Position numbers and translations under genes: made by a program. 64,000 nucleotides of DNA, from the NCBI RefSeq assembly GCF_025698545.1, contig NC_068576.1, forward strand, positions 53,850,390 through 53,914,389, in the 5' to 3' direction. Numbering within the stretch: position 1 is the first letter of the stretch; each line of letters opens with the position of its first letter. This document shows positions 35,922 through 50,200 of this stretch, one piece after another. Source of the stretch: Gossypium raimondii. Lineage: Eukaryota > Streptophyta > Magnoliopsida > Malvales > Malvaceae. The notes under the pieces were generated by a model. It ran no database searches, was not told the DNA's origin, and saw only the letters and a program-made list of their open reading frames with translations.

Positions 35922-37446
35922 AGTTCCTATCTCCATGGTGCAGAACCAGTGGTACTATAATGGGTTTGTTTCTCCTTCTCATTTTTTCAATGCTTTGGTC
36001 CTCGTCCTACACCGTTGGCTCAGTTTAATCGAGTTCTCATAGGAAGGTAACATGATTGGAGTGTCATATTTATATATATATAGGTATATATGAACTAGTA
36101 AATTAGAATTCAACTAGGTATGCATCCTAAGCATAAATAGTGAATCTACTAAAAGCTGTTCATACTAACACCATCATTTCTTAATCTCTATGGAAACTTT
36201 CAGCCAAGATGGTGTTAAATTTATGGCTTTATGATGTTAGACTATTATGAAAATTCTTGATTGTTGAATGCAGTGCATCCTGTAAGATGGTACCAGAGGA
36301 GGTGGATAACTACTTTTGGTGGCTTGCTGGCATTGATATCATAGGTGAAAGTACCATATATATATATGTATATATATTTAAAATATATATTCTTTGCTGA
36401 AAGAAAAATGATGCTAGGGAATGACTTCTTTACTGGTTTTCCTGTGGGAATAAGTATAACCCAGTAACAGGTTTGGAATAGCTTTAGGCAAACATATACT
36501 TTCCTTAATCGAGGATTTTGGTTTTGGCTCTTTTGAAAAGAAGATATTGGCTTTGACATTGAATCACTGATTCTCAATTTCTGTAAAGTTAACTACAATA
36601 TGTATATTCGTATCATGTTTGAATTATTTTTTGGTATCATAATCATCTTGCACTCCAATGAATGTGTTCTCCTCTTGAATCGGATCGCACCGGCAACTCT
36701 ATTGTGTTCTGTGTTTCTCAAACACAATTATGCTGTTTTTGACTAAATATCGTTCTAATCTTCTTTGTATCTAACACTCTTGAACTTGAAAAAGGAGATT
36801 AGAGGGTGTGTCAAAGTTGTCTCCATGTTCATGCACATGTATAATTTTGAACAGATATTATAGTATAGTACGTACGTTAATGAAAAATATTGTTTATAAA
36901 TATTTAAGAGTTTACTATTATTTAAAGGGTCTCAATTCAATTATGAAATTACCTAAAACTCATCTCCTTTATTAAATAATATGAGAAGGTTTTGTCATTT
37001 TACATAAAGTTTAGAATAATTCAATGATGAAATTTGAACCTAAAATATCATAGTATTGCTATACTCTATTATAAGGTAAATAAATCGAGGAAGAGGGAAG
37101 AAGGGTAATATGATTTAAATCTGTGTTGTCTAAGTCTGTTCTGGGCAAGTCTTGACTTATATATATTAAACAAACAATTATTTAATTTTTATTTACTTCA
37201 GATTTTACAAGCATATTCTTGGGTTAAATAAATATAATCTTGTGCAAAAAAATATCACAAACCGAGAAGGAGTTGAATTTTGCTTGTTAATTTCTCATTG
37301 AACTAATTCAATATCCCTTGCCAGGGCCTGTCATTACATTGTCCTATAGAATAATGGCTTCGACAACACTGGCATTACCTGCCATTCCAATCACGTGTTC
37401 CTGAGCAGAATCATGATGTAATAATTCAACTTTTCAGCACCTTGTT
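35922..37446. other. Spacer between convergent BTB and AT74-like genes
   Basis: The 3' flanks of two genes face each other here. There are AT microsatellites at 36072-36086 and 36355-36376. No further coding sequence was recognised. Confidence 0.4.
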
Positions 37447-39113
37447 TCATGTTATGCAGCCCTCATCTTCAAAGTGAGGGAAGAAGGAATTCACCATCGG
37501 GCAGTCATAGTTCAGTTCTCCTATTCTCGCAGTCTTTTGCCTGAATTTATAAAAAAACCAAGCACAGGCGCCATTACCAGGATGTTTCTGTATTTAAAAA
37601 CTTCAACAAATTTGAGTGTGTGAGAGACCCTTACCATTCTTGGTCAATCAACATTTCATCTGTCAACCCAAACTCTCTTAGCTCTTCTTCATTGTGATGC
37701 ATAGATAAGCTGTATCTGCGGATTTTTAAACAGAAGATCACCATTGCTTGCACTTATGCGTGTGTGTGTGTGTGTCCATTTTGGGCTGAAAAAGTACCTT
37801 CCGCCATAACCTTTTTGCATGACAATCAAGTTACCATTGCCCATGTTATTGAGTCCTTCAAATTGTTGCACAGTCCATTTATACCATCTCATTAGAAACA
37901 CACGCAAGGCTAGGCCATGTGAGACAATAATTAAGTTCACGTTTGGGCTTTGTTCGCCTGGTGGCTGAAACCGTCCAATATCAATATCTGCCTTAAGTGT
38001 TTCTCTGAATCCTGTTTCATTTCATTATATAAAAAGTTTAACAAAACTTTAATCATTGGCAAGGTAGAAAATCTTTGGGACCGAAATTAAATTTTAATTT
38101 TTACTATAGTAAAAATATAATTTTACTATTCTTATATCTTTATAATTTTTAAAGTATTAAATTAAATTTTTATCATTTATAGAGAGACTAAAGTATAATT
38201 TTACCATTACTAATTTAAAATTTTTTAAAAATTAAAACACCTAAATGAAAAAATTTTCATTCAAGGGTCCGGGCCTACCAGCCCCCTGGCTACTCTGATC
38301 ATTGGCTAATCTACTAAAAAATGCCTTATATTTTACTAGTATTACCTGTGATCCTGTCATAGACATCTGCTGCTGATTCTCCATTAGGAAAACGGTAAAA
38401 GAAACGACCATAGCGCAGCCGAAGAGCTTTGTCAAGTCTCATTTTCTCCCTGTCCTGAAAATTCCCTTTCGCCAAACACAATCATGGCGAAAAATGGCAA
38501 GCAAATTAAATATTTAAGGCGTTATCTAAATGACAGCAATCGATGCATGCATGAGATAGAGTGACCTACCAAAATCCTGCTCCCGTATACGAGGCTCTTC
38601 CCTCATGCCTGAAATTCTAGACCGCTCGAATGCAAGACCCAAGTGCCGAAGTGTTTCGAGTGTCCTTTTATAAGGTGACACGTAGAAATAGACCTTCCAA
38701 TCATTGGCTCCATCTTTCTCGATCATTTCCCTTATCCTCCATCCACATTCCTCGGCCTCAGCCTTGCCTTTCTCGGTTAAATCAATCTTGGGATCAGGAA
38801 CTCGTGTGTAGACCGTCTCATCGACGTTCCCTTCACTCTCTCCGTGCCGTACAAGTATTATCCGGCGAGGCCTAGGCGGACGAGGAGTTGATGATGTTCG
38901 GGGACGTGTTGAAATACCCTTTTCAGGGAAACCAATAGTGTTGGTCTTTATGTATCCATTACTAGAGATTTCAAGGGCTTCTTTTCCAGTTCCAAGGCAT
39001 TGTGTAGGATTATAAGTGGGTAGTTTTCTTCGCCAAAGTGGGAGAAATGATGGTGGTGTGGAAGTAAGAGTGGCCACCATACTTTGAGAGTTCAAAGGTC
39101 TGCTTTCACACAT
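37447..39113 (-). CDS. AT74-like histidine phosphatase (phosphoglycerate mutase-like), 350 aa
   Basis: Exons on the minus strand are 39113-38570, 38465-38346, 38011-37798, 37715-37635 and 37540-37447. Their sum is 1053 bp, phases agree and all introns are GT-AG. The catalytic RHG motif (RRIILVRHGESEGN) has its phospho-acceptor His at about residue 90. The second active-site His is in LIIVSHGLALR, about residue 253. Between them lie FYVSPYKRTLETLR, RIREQDFGNFQ and FFYRFPNGESAADVYDR, the signature of plant AT74/AT74H proteins. The ~80 residues before the domain are Ser/Thr/Pro-rich and could be an organelle targeting region; a second Met at residue 12 (MVATLTS) is an alternative start. The substrate is unknown; the name phosphoglycerate mutase is by homology only. 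Confidence 0.93.
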
Positions 39114-40860
39114 GAAGAATTTAAGAAAATATATATAAGGAAAGAAAATATCATCTCAGCTTGCAATGAGGACCATGAATTTAATGGGACACATGTTACT
39201 AATAATAGTGGTCCAGGCAGCTTGGAAACTGAAGAAGACTATAAAAATTTGTACGGTCCAATTCCAAGTTCACAGGGAGCTAGACGGAGCTCGTTTCTTC
39301 GTCCATCATTTTCAGTGGGTAAGGCCTTTCTTGTTCACTTGCGCTTTAACTCCACGTTTCTGCAAATATGGTGTCGTTTCCATTGTTTTGCTCCATCTCT
39401 CGTGGATGTAAATGGATGTGGTACAACTTTGAAGAGACTTTTCTAACCTTTTTCTGTAAATTTAAATTCAAGTACTGAAAAGACAAATCCAAAACCAAAT
39501 ACGATGAATCAATCAAAAAGAGTCCAGGTGCCACCCTTTGACAATTATTTTCCATGTTTTGAGAGCAGTGGCAGACGAAAAGCTAGGCGATGGCTGGCTG
39601 AATTTAATTGGAATCTCAAAACTACATCCAATCCATTAAAATACAAATTGATTTAACCTGATTTTGATTAAAAAAAAAGAGAGTAAAAATTGAAATAAAA
39701 TTTAAAATTATACATGCAATTATGCACATCAAATTTGATAAAAAGTACCATAAAAATTTCTATATTCAGAGTTTGGTTGTGTTTTGTTCCTTCTACTCGA
39801 AAGATGGGTAAATTAATTATTATACCTTAGATCAAATATCAAAATTGGTCATTTCTATTAAAAGTATCATTCATTTTTACTATTAAAAATCGGTGTGACT
39901 GATGAAATAACTAGACAGTTCTACCTAGTGTACCACGTGTACCTTGTGCTGATGTATAGGGACCAGTTTTTAACAGTAAAAATGGATTGAATTTTTAACA
40001 GAAGGATCAATTTACTATTTGATCTAATGTATAGAGACCAATTTGCCTATTTGTTGAGCAAAGGGGCAAGAAAATACAATTTGATTGCTACTATAAGAGC
40101 CCCTATGGTACTTTTACAAATGAAACTTTGATTGTGGTTCAAATATGTAAATGAAACTTTAATTTTGATTCAATTACACGTTTAAAGGAATAAATACATC
40201 AATTTATTTGTGTATACAAGATATAAACATAAAATGACGCTACATTGATAATTGTGTTAATAGTTCATGAGAATTGGAGCAAATAAAAATTTCATATATA
40301 AAATTATAAATTAAACTAAAATTTATACATAATTTTGAGATTTATATCAAATACTTTCGATAATTACACGAATCCAAAACAACATGAATACAATTTAACT
40401 CGATCAAGTAACTCAAAATAAGTTAAATCGAAATGGTCAAAATCGAAAAGAAATCCAAATATGTAATGACTCAACTTATAACTCAAACTTCACATAATTA
40501 ATTCAATTCAAATTAATTCCATCTAAAACCAACTAATCTATTGATGGGCTAGTACTGCCCTTAGTGTAATTATTTCGTCATTAATGCTTTTAACCTTTCG
40601 AACAAATTGATAAATAAAATTTCATTGTTTATATTATTATCTTTTGTATTTATTCTCAATGGTTTTTGTATGAAAAGAAAAAAAAAACATGTAAGCAAAT
40701 ATTAGTTCACCTATTATCTAACATTTAACCAATATTAAGTTGCATAAAGTGGACGAATTAAGCAAAATAAGCAAATTGATTCAAGGGACTATTATGTTGT
40801 CTATCAAGTCTAATTAAAGAGATACCTTATCTTAGGCATCGGAGCGGATTACTCCCAGAA
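39114..40860. other. Upstream region of the AT74-like gene and spacer
   Basis: 39114-39600 is the presumed promoter side of the minus-strand gene, with chance open frames only. A ~257 bp foldback element occupies 39806-40062 (listed separately). The remainder is AT-rich and featureless. Confidence 0.4.
39806..40062. mobile_element. Foldback MITE-like element, family F2
   Basis: The left arm GGGTAAATTAATTATTATAC..TTAGATCAAATATCAAAATTGGTC is matched in inverted sense by the right arm, which ends TTTGATCTAATGTATAGAGACC then AATTTGCC. CATTTTTACTATTAAAAATC is answered by TTTTTAACAGTAAAAATGGA. The copy at about 11527-11770 has the same layout, including a central ACACGTGGCA/CCACGTGTAC segment. Confidence 0.7.
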
Positions 40861-42760
40861 ATATAGAGATATAGGTGTAATTGTCTGGATTGACAATATC
40901 CAAGTTGAATTTATCTTAGATGGATTTATTCACTTATGATATTCATAGTATGACCTATCTCAATCCTGAGTAAGTAATTGACTGTATGTATGTAACTCAT
41001 ATACTTCGATATATTAAAAGCCTGAGTTCAATTGGTAATAGAGTCGAAAGCTGGTATATTGGGTATACAACTTATGTATGGCATAACTTTACTTACAACG
41101 GTAGAATTCATGGCCTAAGAAAGGGTAAAAGTATCCCCTCACTAGCATTGCATGGTTGATGGAAAAGAAACGTGACCACGAGTTATTTATTTAGGATGAA
41201 TGATTTTATTATTGTGTGTTAGTAATAGACTTTTTCATTAAGGAATATGTGATTGTTACCATGAGATAAAATAGGATCATATTGGGTGAATGAATTTAAC
41301 TCAAAGAGACTAAAGAAGAGTTCAGTCATGGTATACAATAAAGGAGGGTTCAATAATGGTACTTTTATGCTACGTTTGGTTGGAGTATTATTTTTCCACG
41401 TGTTTTAGTCATTGGTTAGCTATAAACTAATCACAATGGGTGATTCTAGTCATTTGCATGACTTATTTATGAAAAAAAATGAGAAGGAAAAGGTTTTACT
41501 TATTTTGAAGAAGTCTTATTTTTTACAAGAATTTTTACTTATCTTTGTAATTGCATGTTTAAATTTATTCTAATTATTCTTTATTTTATGTCTAACTATT
41601 GTAGAACATATGTGTTAAATAAGCTCTTTACTCATGTTATTACACTAGTGACCAAACCTAGCATTAGTGTATTAACTTCATAACTAAATAATGTTGTAAT
41701 TAATAGATGAAGAGTCAGGACTTAATTACAAATTATTTGAGCCCTAATTATATATGTTCAATTGGCCCCTTCGCTAGCTCAACACAACCCTTTACGGGTT
41801 GCATTTCAACCAGTATGTTAAATAAATGAAAATCATGAATAGAGAAATAGATTGCATATATCACTATCTGCAGTGAATGCATTTTATTACTTGAAACAAG
41901 ATATAACTTAGTGATTAATTTAATTTTTAAATTATTATTTAATTGATTATAATTAAATAATTGAAGTTCAAAGTGAAAATTAAAATAATTAGTCATCACA
42001 ATTTTATAGAACTAGAGAATTAAATTTATTTACTCATACTTTCTAATTTGATAAAGTCATCATGATTTTAACGAAATTAGAATTTGGTTGAGAAAATAAT
42101 TTAATTGAGAGAATTAATTAAATTTATTTTAATTATTTAAATAAATAATAGTTTAGGAATAGAAAACTGATTACTGGGTTGAATAAATTATATAAGTTAG
42201 TTTGAAGACTGGAGAACACATAATTAGACCTAATACATGAAAGACCCGATATAACCTATTGTAAGTAAGGTGGGCGGCATATTGGGATATACCGGTGCAT
42301 GTCATAGCCCACTATGTAGTCCTAGTGGGCTTATAAGTTTGTTTTCATTAAGATATTATTATTTTGTCCCTTCTTATTCAAGTAGAACTCTTGAAATTTT
42401 TTCCTATAATTATAGACTAAGTCAAATATATCAGATATTGAGCATAATATTCTGTCAGAAAATAGTGAATTTTATTATTCTCAAATAATTTTTATTTTCG
42501 TGAGAACTCGAGTTAAATTTCTTGCCTACAAAAAGATTTAATTTTCCCCACTTAAAAACTAAAAAAAAAGAAGTTTTAATTGTGTCATTGGTTTGTGACT
42601 TAGAGTCTACTCTCTAAGCAGACCGAGGGTTTGAGAATAACAGAGAATATCTATTAGCTAAAAGTCAAGAAACGACCAGGATTACTAAATCGAAAATACA
42701 AATAATAATTTGATAAAATTTATTATTATAAATAACATAAAGCTCGAGTTTTATAAAATT
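40860..42760. mobile_element. Possible LTR-retrotransposon LTR/leader remnant
   Basis: This non-coding stretch has phrases such as CAATATCCAAGTTGAATTTA, CTATCTCAATCCTGAGTAAG and, near its right end, CAGAGAATATC..AAAGTCAAGAAACGACCAGG. Such phrases recall copia-type LTR and leader sequences of plant genomes. There is no Pol frame and no clear TG...CA pair. The call is weak. Confidence 0.25.
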
Positions 42761-43830
42761 TTTAAATTTTCGCTATCTAAACAAACCAAATTTCTAAACC
42801 AATTTCTAATCTATAGGCCTTCCTTCATGGAACATGCACACCCTTTTATGTCTTTCAGAGATAAATGATGAAATTTCAGTTTAATCATATTTGAGATTTA
42901 ATCTTCGTATCAATTTTATTTAATTTGACCCTTTATTTTTACAATGACATTAATCAATTCAAATAGTTATTATCCTCAATTATTTCAACCTTTTGAAATA
43001 ACTAACAAAATAATAAAAATAGATCGAGGCTAAATTATGTCAAATTAATGTGTAGATAATCCTAACTTTAAACATGGTAAAGGGATTATAAGTATAATTT
43101 GACTTAAAACATCTATACCTAACACAATCACCTTAATTTTATTTTTGTTTAATTAATATATTTTAATATTTTAAAAATCCAATTATAAAAAACATTTTGG
43201 TACTTCTAGAAAATAAACATATTCTCAAATATTTTTATATTATTTTTGTTATATGTTACAATTATTTTTAATTTTTGTGCGAAAAGATATTGATAAAATA
43301 ACCGATCAATATGATTTTCATGTTCTTATTAATGAAAAACTTGAGTTAAGTTTTAATTTCACGGACATTTTGTTTAATTTAATAAAAATAGTTTTAATTA
43401 TTTCTTTTTAATTAGTAAGGAAATAATTTGAGTAATTATAATTATTTTATAAATATACATTAGAATTCATAAACATCTAATATTAAATTAAAATGTCATT
43501 TTAAAAAATTAAAAATGTAACTAAAATTATATAAAAAGTTTTAAGCTATTTTAATAAACACTTAAGATTTTGACACGATTTAGTATCCTATCTAACCTTT
43601 TTGGGTTGACCTCTTTTAAATGAAGGAAGGATTTGAGATAAAAGCAGGGCCGGAAAAAGAATCTCTTGACGATGAAAAAATGCACATTTATACGAATCAA
43701 GCTGAATTTAATGATTAATGACTTATTTGAAGCAAAACATTGTACATGCATTCAATCCATTCTCAATAAAGACTATCCCAATTATCTCAACAATTTACCT
43801 ATACAACCTCGGTTGATACTAAAAAATAAA

Positions 43831-43920
43831 GTTGATTGAATTTTAGTTCGACTGGTATGAATGCTGTTGTTAATGTAGGAGGTCGTGGATTCGAGTATTC
43901 TGAAACACATTATTATCCTA
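43831..43920 (+). mobile_element. SINE-like copy, family A, 5' (tRNA-like) part
   Basis: The A-box-like TTAGTTCGACTGGTATG and B-box-like GTGGATTCGAGTATTC lie about 40 bases apart. They are followed by CTGAAACACATTATTATCCT, which aligns with CTGAAGCACATTACCCTTCT of the copy at 58620. The 3' body after this point is lost. Confidence 0.6.
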
Positions 43921-44353
43921 TTGAATAAAATTATAAAACAAATATTTATTGCCCCAAAGGAATTCAGTGAAAATAATTTAAAATTTAAAAAAAAATTCCG
44001 ATCAAACCCGCTTCTAAGTACACATAATTCACAAGTATAGTCGGGAGATATATATATTCAACAGCGTCGATGGTGCTAAATTAAGTATGAATGGCATAAA
44101 TTGGGCTTATTAAGTGTTTTGAGTTAGAGACGAACAATCGGCCCCAAAGCCCACACCGTGACCGGCTGGACATGCTTCATTATTATTAGTTTCTGAACAT
44201 CCATACCCTATTAATTATACTCAAACTTAGCTCTGCAACTATATAGAACATAAATCTGTAGAACAATGGCTCCTTTCTGTAGCCCTCATTAATGCCGACA
44301 TTCAATTTAATGATGTTCTTAATATGACATTTGCAAGGAAAGGAAACTCGTGT

Positions 44354-44425
44354 ATTGGTTTGATTGTTAAAGTATTCACCGTCTCAGGTGTAGCTTAAGT
44401 TTGAGTCATATTAATCGCGTTGCTG
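44354..44425 (+). mobile_element. SINE-like copy, family B
   Basis: The sequence TGATTGTTAAAGTATTCACCGTCTCAGGTGT..AGTTTGAGTCATATTAATC matches 58222-58284 (ACTGATGGTTAAGAGTATTCACTGTCTTAAGTGT..GAGTTCGAATCATACTAATC) nearly base for base. The second copy has good A- and B-box sequences; here the B box is mutated to GTTTGAGTC. Confidence 0.6.
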
Positions 44426-46739
44426 TTAGGGGTTTGACTTTTTATTATAATTTATCAAAGTGAAAATGTTGCAAAGAAAAATAATGTGATAAAGTGTTGA
44501 TGCAGAGAGATAATAGCTCTTGAAGTATTTAGAGAATTAAATACTAAAATACATCCCTAAAAAAAAAATTAGAGAAACAGATTGAATGTTTCAATTGTTT
44601 ACAGTAAGTCGTTTTTTTTTAGTTTAATTGGTTATAATTTTGTTGTTTTCATCCAAAAAATTTATTCACATTAAACCTTGAATGATGCTCTTGTACCTTG
44701 GCTTCAACATACATAAAATTACTACATGACCACTCACATTTTTGCCCTAAATTCGGCTCCCATATTTGTAAGTCGTTTTCTTTGTCCATACATGTCTTTT
44801 CATAAAATATTATTAAAACTTAACTCATTCCATGGGTTAATTTAAAAGTCAAGTGTATTTGTCCATATAGATGGTTACTAGTTAAAAAGTTTAATAACAA
44901 GATAAGCTATGAGGGGCTCATCATTCTCGATGATTTGGAGGATCAATTATGAAAACATTGTATTTTATTAGGGTTTATAATCGTGAAGATTACTTCAACA
45001 GCACCAAACATACAGGTTTAAATATTTCTTTTACTATTATTTATCACCTAAATGCTTTATAAAACAAAATAGAAGCAAAGTAGCATTTATTTCTTCCTAT
45101 TTTAAGCCATCAAGACTCGTCTTTAATCAACTTTCTTATTACTACATTAATATTAAGATTAGACCCAAGAGAGAGTAGCTTTCATAGATTTGTCTATTAG
45201 TGAAAAGGTTTTCTTAATCAACCAATGAAAATGTTAGGCACGAAGAAACTTCTTGTGATTGACAATCCAAGACATTATTTACATTACATTATATTTTATA
45301 TATGCATACGTGCAATATAATATGGAAAAAAAGAGTTCAACCAGTGTGTAAACTATATAGGAAACACAAAAAAAAAATGTATGTATACACACATATTCTC
45401 CACTTGAAGACAAATTAATTAAATTAAATAAAAACCCCAAATGAATCCTATTTTTAAATAATTTGAATGTATTGTCATTTGCTTTGACTTAAGTCTTGTC
45501 GGTGACTGGTTTCGTGTTAGCTGAAGGGACGATGATGATTCATCCAAATTAATACTTTGAGAATATTCTACATATCATTTTGTTTTATTAATTAAATAAT
45601 TCATAATATCAAAAAGGAATAATTAAATTCATTAGTACCTATAAGGTTGTAGGTTTAGTATATGTTCTCCAACTAAATCATTCTTAGTCCATATACCTTT
45701 TTAAAATTTTAAATCCATTAACATGCTTTTTTATGAATAATATTTGAAAATAACAAACCGACATGAATTTAAATAATACCGTTTGGTTAGAACTAAAAGT
45801 TTAGAATTCAAAAACTACAAAAACTAAACCTTACACAAAATATAAGGACCAATAACAAAATTTAACCTATGTATGATGATATATTTTCCAATACCTTTGA
45901 CTGTTTCAATTAATATGAAACATTAAAGAGTCAAAATTATCTCCAAGTAAAACTTGACCAATAAACACCACAGTGGCTGTTGAGATTTAATTACATAAGA
46001 TTCCAAAAAATTGGGTCGACCTCAAATGGACCCTCCGTTTGGAAAAATATATGGTCTCACCATTAGAATATATCAAGGCGCCCTCTACCCTTTAATCTCT
46101 ATCTTATCTCTTCATTAGAATAATAATTTGAATAAAAATATCTTTGGGGTTAGTTGGAGACTTTGAAAATTCAGACACACATATACATATTATGATTATG
46201 AATTTCATCATATGTTGGTTTCTGCAACATATATTCCATTTAATGATTAATACATGATTTTTTTTTTTTAGAAACAGTAAGTCTTTTGAAAAGCATAACA
46301 AAGTAGGGGTAGGTAGGTAGGTAGGTAGCCGAAGACTTAATAATATTAATCCTCGAAAATGATAGTATTTATGGTGCCGCTGTGGCTAGTAATATTTCTA
46401 CACAAAATACCAATAAAATATGAGTATATATGACTCAGATTAAATCATTTTAAAACACAATTTTTCTTTAATCTAATTATTTATTTATTTCCATTCATCC
46501 GTTGGAAAGCATAAATGTCGTCCAAAAGCTTGCAAACAGATAATTTGAGAGTCAAACAAATTTGTTTTTTTTTCCCTTTGAGAATTTCATTTTTTTGTGA
46601 TTGTTTTGTCACCAAACAGCTGTTTTATTTTGTAGTATTTGCAATTTGATTGATGTGAAAAGGATAACAATACTCCAAATATGATGATTCTAGTCGCTTT
46701 TTTAATTTTATTATTAAGAGAAATGTTAGAACACAAGTA

Positions 46740-47220
46740 GTACAAAGGTGCAATAAACTACAAGCAAGCCACAAAGAGGGCAGGCCTGTTAACGCCATGT
46801 TTGGCAAGGGAATCAGCTATACCATTAGCTTCCCCTCCAACATCGTTAAAAGAAACACATCTAATAACACCGATAGAATGATCAATCTCATTAAACAAGG
46901 TCGACCATTCTTACTGACAACCCACGAAACCGCAACCATTGAATCAGACTCAATCACCAAAGGCATGCTTAGAGACCATTGGGAAGAAGCAAAGATATCT
47001 TAAAACCCAAACCCCTTAAAGCAGGTTCGTCCCAATGAGCACAAGAGAAGTGTTCCCGAAAGCATTCCCAAGTTGCATTTTTAACTAGGTTCGGACAAGA
47101 AATCCACTCCCCCTTCACAAGCAGACCTTCGAAGCAATTACTATCTCTAAATTTGGCTTTGCACTAGAAGAAACTTGTATTACGGTCACCTTCCTGAATC
47201 CACCAATTCTTAAACTTAAT
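46740..47220 (-). pseudogene. LINE (L1-type) ORF2 remnant with internal deletion
   Basis: Read on the minus strand from 47220, WWIQEGDRNTSFF and then KGEWISCPNLVKNATWE match the segment before the reverse transcriptase palm of plant L1 ORF2. After about 47020 the sequence passes straight to an RNase H-like tail: ESDSMVAVSWVV (about 46953-46918), and further on PNMALTGLPSLW (about 46805-46770). The RT catalytic region that should lie between them is missing, so the copy has a large internal deletion, plus frameshifts. Confidence 0.7.
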
Positions 47221-50200
47221 TTATATATGTCGCTGTCAGGTACTTGGATCATATGTAACTCTAATTACAACTTAGTTAGCAAATATTCTAATGAAGTCAA
47301 ATCATGGAGACAATTGAGTTAAGTAAGTATGTTTTGAAAACTTTCGCATCATTTTTTTTTTCGAAAAAAATTGATTTGTAAGGTAGATTATACTGATAAG
47401 ATCTGTGTTAGTTCATTTCATGTTGAATACTTTTATAGAGATAGATTCAAGGAATTAGATATTTACATTGATTGTAATTAAGTAACCCATTTTATGCTTA
47501 TTTAAAATAAGGCTTGTTTTAGTTGCGAGTACGATATTCAGAAAGTACTTATTTTGTTTATTCGAGGAACTTTTATTAGTACATAATTGTTTTAAGCAAG
47601 TTGTTGTTGTTGTTTAGTTTGCAACTAAGTTTTCAATGGAGACCCTTAGTAAGGAATTGGTATGAATTATATATAGGAGTGAGGTTGAACTTAGTGAGCG
47701 TCTTAAACTTAATTTATATTTTATACAAGAAGAATTATAATTCATTATTATTTGGACAAATCCTCACAAATGTATGAAAACAATTTATATTTAATCACAC
47801 TATATCTAGGTTTTATCCAATTCATTTGGCTTCGAAACAACTTATACCTTTTATTTTATATTTAAAGTTTTAGGTTGGATTGTTTTGGTAAGAACATGTC
47901 AATACAATTACTAAAAAATAATTTTATTTAATCATGAATAAAGGGAATATGAAAATGCTTAGAATGGTCTTTCATGTAAATAAAAGATTTTTCTTACAAA
48001 ATTATTAACTTAAATGTGAAGAATTTTTATCTAATAAATGGAAAAGTCCTTTTGGGCAAGTTTTTCTAAATCTAAAACATAGAAAAGATTAATTTTTGGA
48101 TTGATGTATCAATTCCACCTTTCATTTTCAGCTTCATGTTTAGAACAAGTTTTTGATGGATGACTAGCTTGTTTAGAGGAAATATGAGTAATCAAAGGGT
48201 ATAGCAATGACATGAAACCACTTTTCTTTTAAAGTGGTAAAATTTATAAAATTATTCAAAAATGAACTTGAATTAATTTCATAAATATTATAAGCTTATA
48301 AATTGGACCACCAAAGAACAATTTTTTTTTCACGTGGGTCTATTTGTGCTCTTCTATAAGAACACAGTTGTTGTGACAAATTGGAATTTCTCCCACAAAA
48401 GTGGGAATAAAAGATAAAAGGAATAAAGACTTCACACTTCTCACTCCCAAATTCATAGTGTACCAAAAATGATATTTCAGGTCATAAATAGACTATACAA
48501 ATTGATTAAGTAGTAATAACAAAAGAATTATATGATATATACTACTTTTTTAGCAATACCCACTTGCTTTAAAAATTAAAATTGTGCAACCAAGTGGATG
48601 GTGGAAACGAATTTGTTCCAATCAATGCAAACAAAAACAAATATTAGGCTGCCCTAAAATTTTCTTTCCTTCATGAACTATTATTAAATTAGCATTATTA
48701 TTGCATTTGTGGGGACTGTTGGGATCAGATTTCCAAGGTGGAGTCGATGACCCTACCATTACAAGGTTTTAAATTACTGTACCATTGAGTGATCTTTCAT
48801 GTTACTGCTACAAGATTTGACCCTTGTCGGCTTCATATTCCTCTCCCAAGTGAATATGTAATGAAAAGAACATTAATTTATATCTAACGAAGTTATCTAT
48901 CTTTTTCGTTTAGAGGGTTAGGACCCTAAACCCTTTAAGCTGTATAATTAATTTTAATATATGGTACAATTATTAATAAAAATCACATCATTACTGATAT
49001 CAGTTATCAGTCAACAACACATAAATAGCTTCACAAACAGCTCCTATAAGACCTAGTCTTTTTTGTTCATAATTTGTTGGGTTTGTCTCCGACCAATTTT
49101 ATTTCTTTTGAGTGTTTTTATTATGCAAGTTACATAAACCGAATGTTTTGGTCTGAAAACGTACTGTGCTCATAATAATATTATTCTTATTACACTAAGA
49201 AAGATTGCAGAATTTAACTTGAAATTTAATGCATAAAGTTAGCATCGTTTTCAAAGTAGAATATATCTTTGGTTCCGTCATAAAATTATACCAAGAAAGA
49301 ATGCAGACTAACACACTTTTCAATTATGAGGATGTTAATGCATGGGGTGGAACCGAAGGTAGAAGAGCTCGATATGTACTAATGGGAAATCAAGAGAACC
49401 CCATATACCCTAAGCACAGTCTTTGTACCAAAAGTACATTCTGCTGATCCAGTGTAAATATAAATCAAACATCATTTCACCTATATAATACACTGACACC
49501 CCCCATACCATTCACCAAGCAACTGGCCCCTAACAATAATTAAACCTGCATTGTTATGATTCTCTCCTTTAACAACACTCTCCTTGTTTGATGATTATAG
49601 CTAGGTCCAGTTCCAAAGAGTACAACAGAAGAAGAATATAACAGAAGAAAAATAATAAATTAATATAAAGTAAAAAACCATGGGCATGCATGGGATGATA
49701 TGATCAGACAACCCAGTGTAGGCAGAGTGGACAGGCTGCCAGCCAACCAGCCACTGAAAACCCTATAAAAGTACACACACACACATATACTGAATTCACA
49801 TTTAGGTATGGTGTGTAGTAGGCTAGGTAGGATGGTCCAAGATTATTTGTTGGGAAAAGGGTCAAAAGGACCACTCTATACAAACCTTAGGGTTTTAAAC
49901 GAGTTTCAAAAAGAAAAGGAACCAATCTCAAAAGTGTGGCCTGGCTCAGATGTACACACAGGTCTCTCGCAGGTTATCTTTTTTATGAACTCCTTTCTTT
50001 TATACTGCCTTTGGGCTATAATCAAACTCTATTCCCCTTCACCCCCGTCTTTTCTGGGCTCCTACTTCAATCATTCGTACGGATTTTTTTATTTGATTTG
50101 TGCAGTGTAAAAAAATATAATAGTAAAAAAGAAAATCTTGTCACGTAATGTAAATGTTTATTAAAGGGTGAAGATCTAATGAAAGTTACGTAATGCAAAG

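Larger units (their letters stand above)
42761..46739. other. AT-rich spacer with SINE-like copies
   Basis: No protein-coding gene was recognised. Two SINE-like copies (43831-43920 and 44354-44425) are listed separately. A (GGTA)n run occurs at about 46307-46328. Everything else is AT-rich without repeated structure that I could follow. Confidence 0.4.

Noticed and set aside
49808-50148. Gene in the 100- and 70-codon frames
   Set aside because: Two overlapping frames of random composition, with no domain, no intron context and no plausible continuation.
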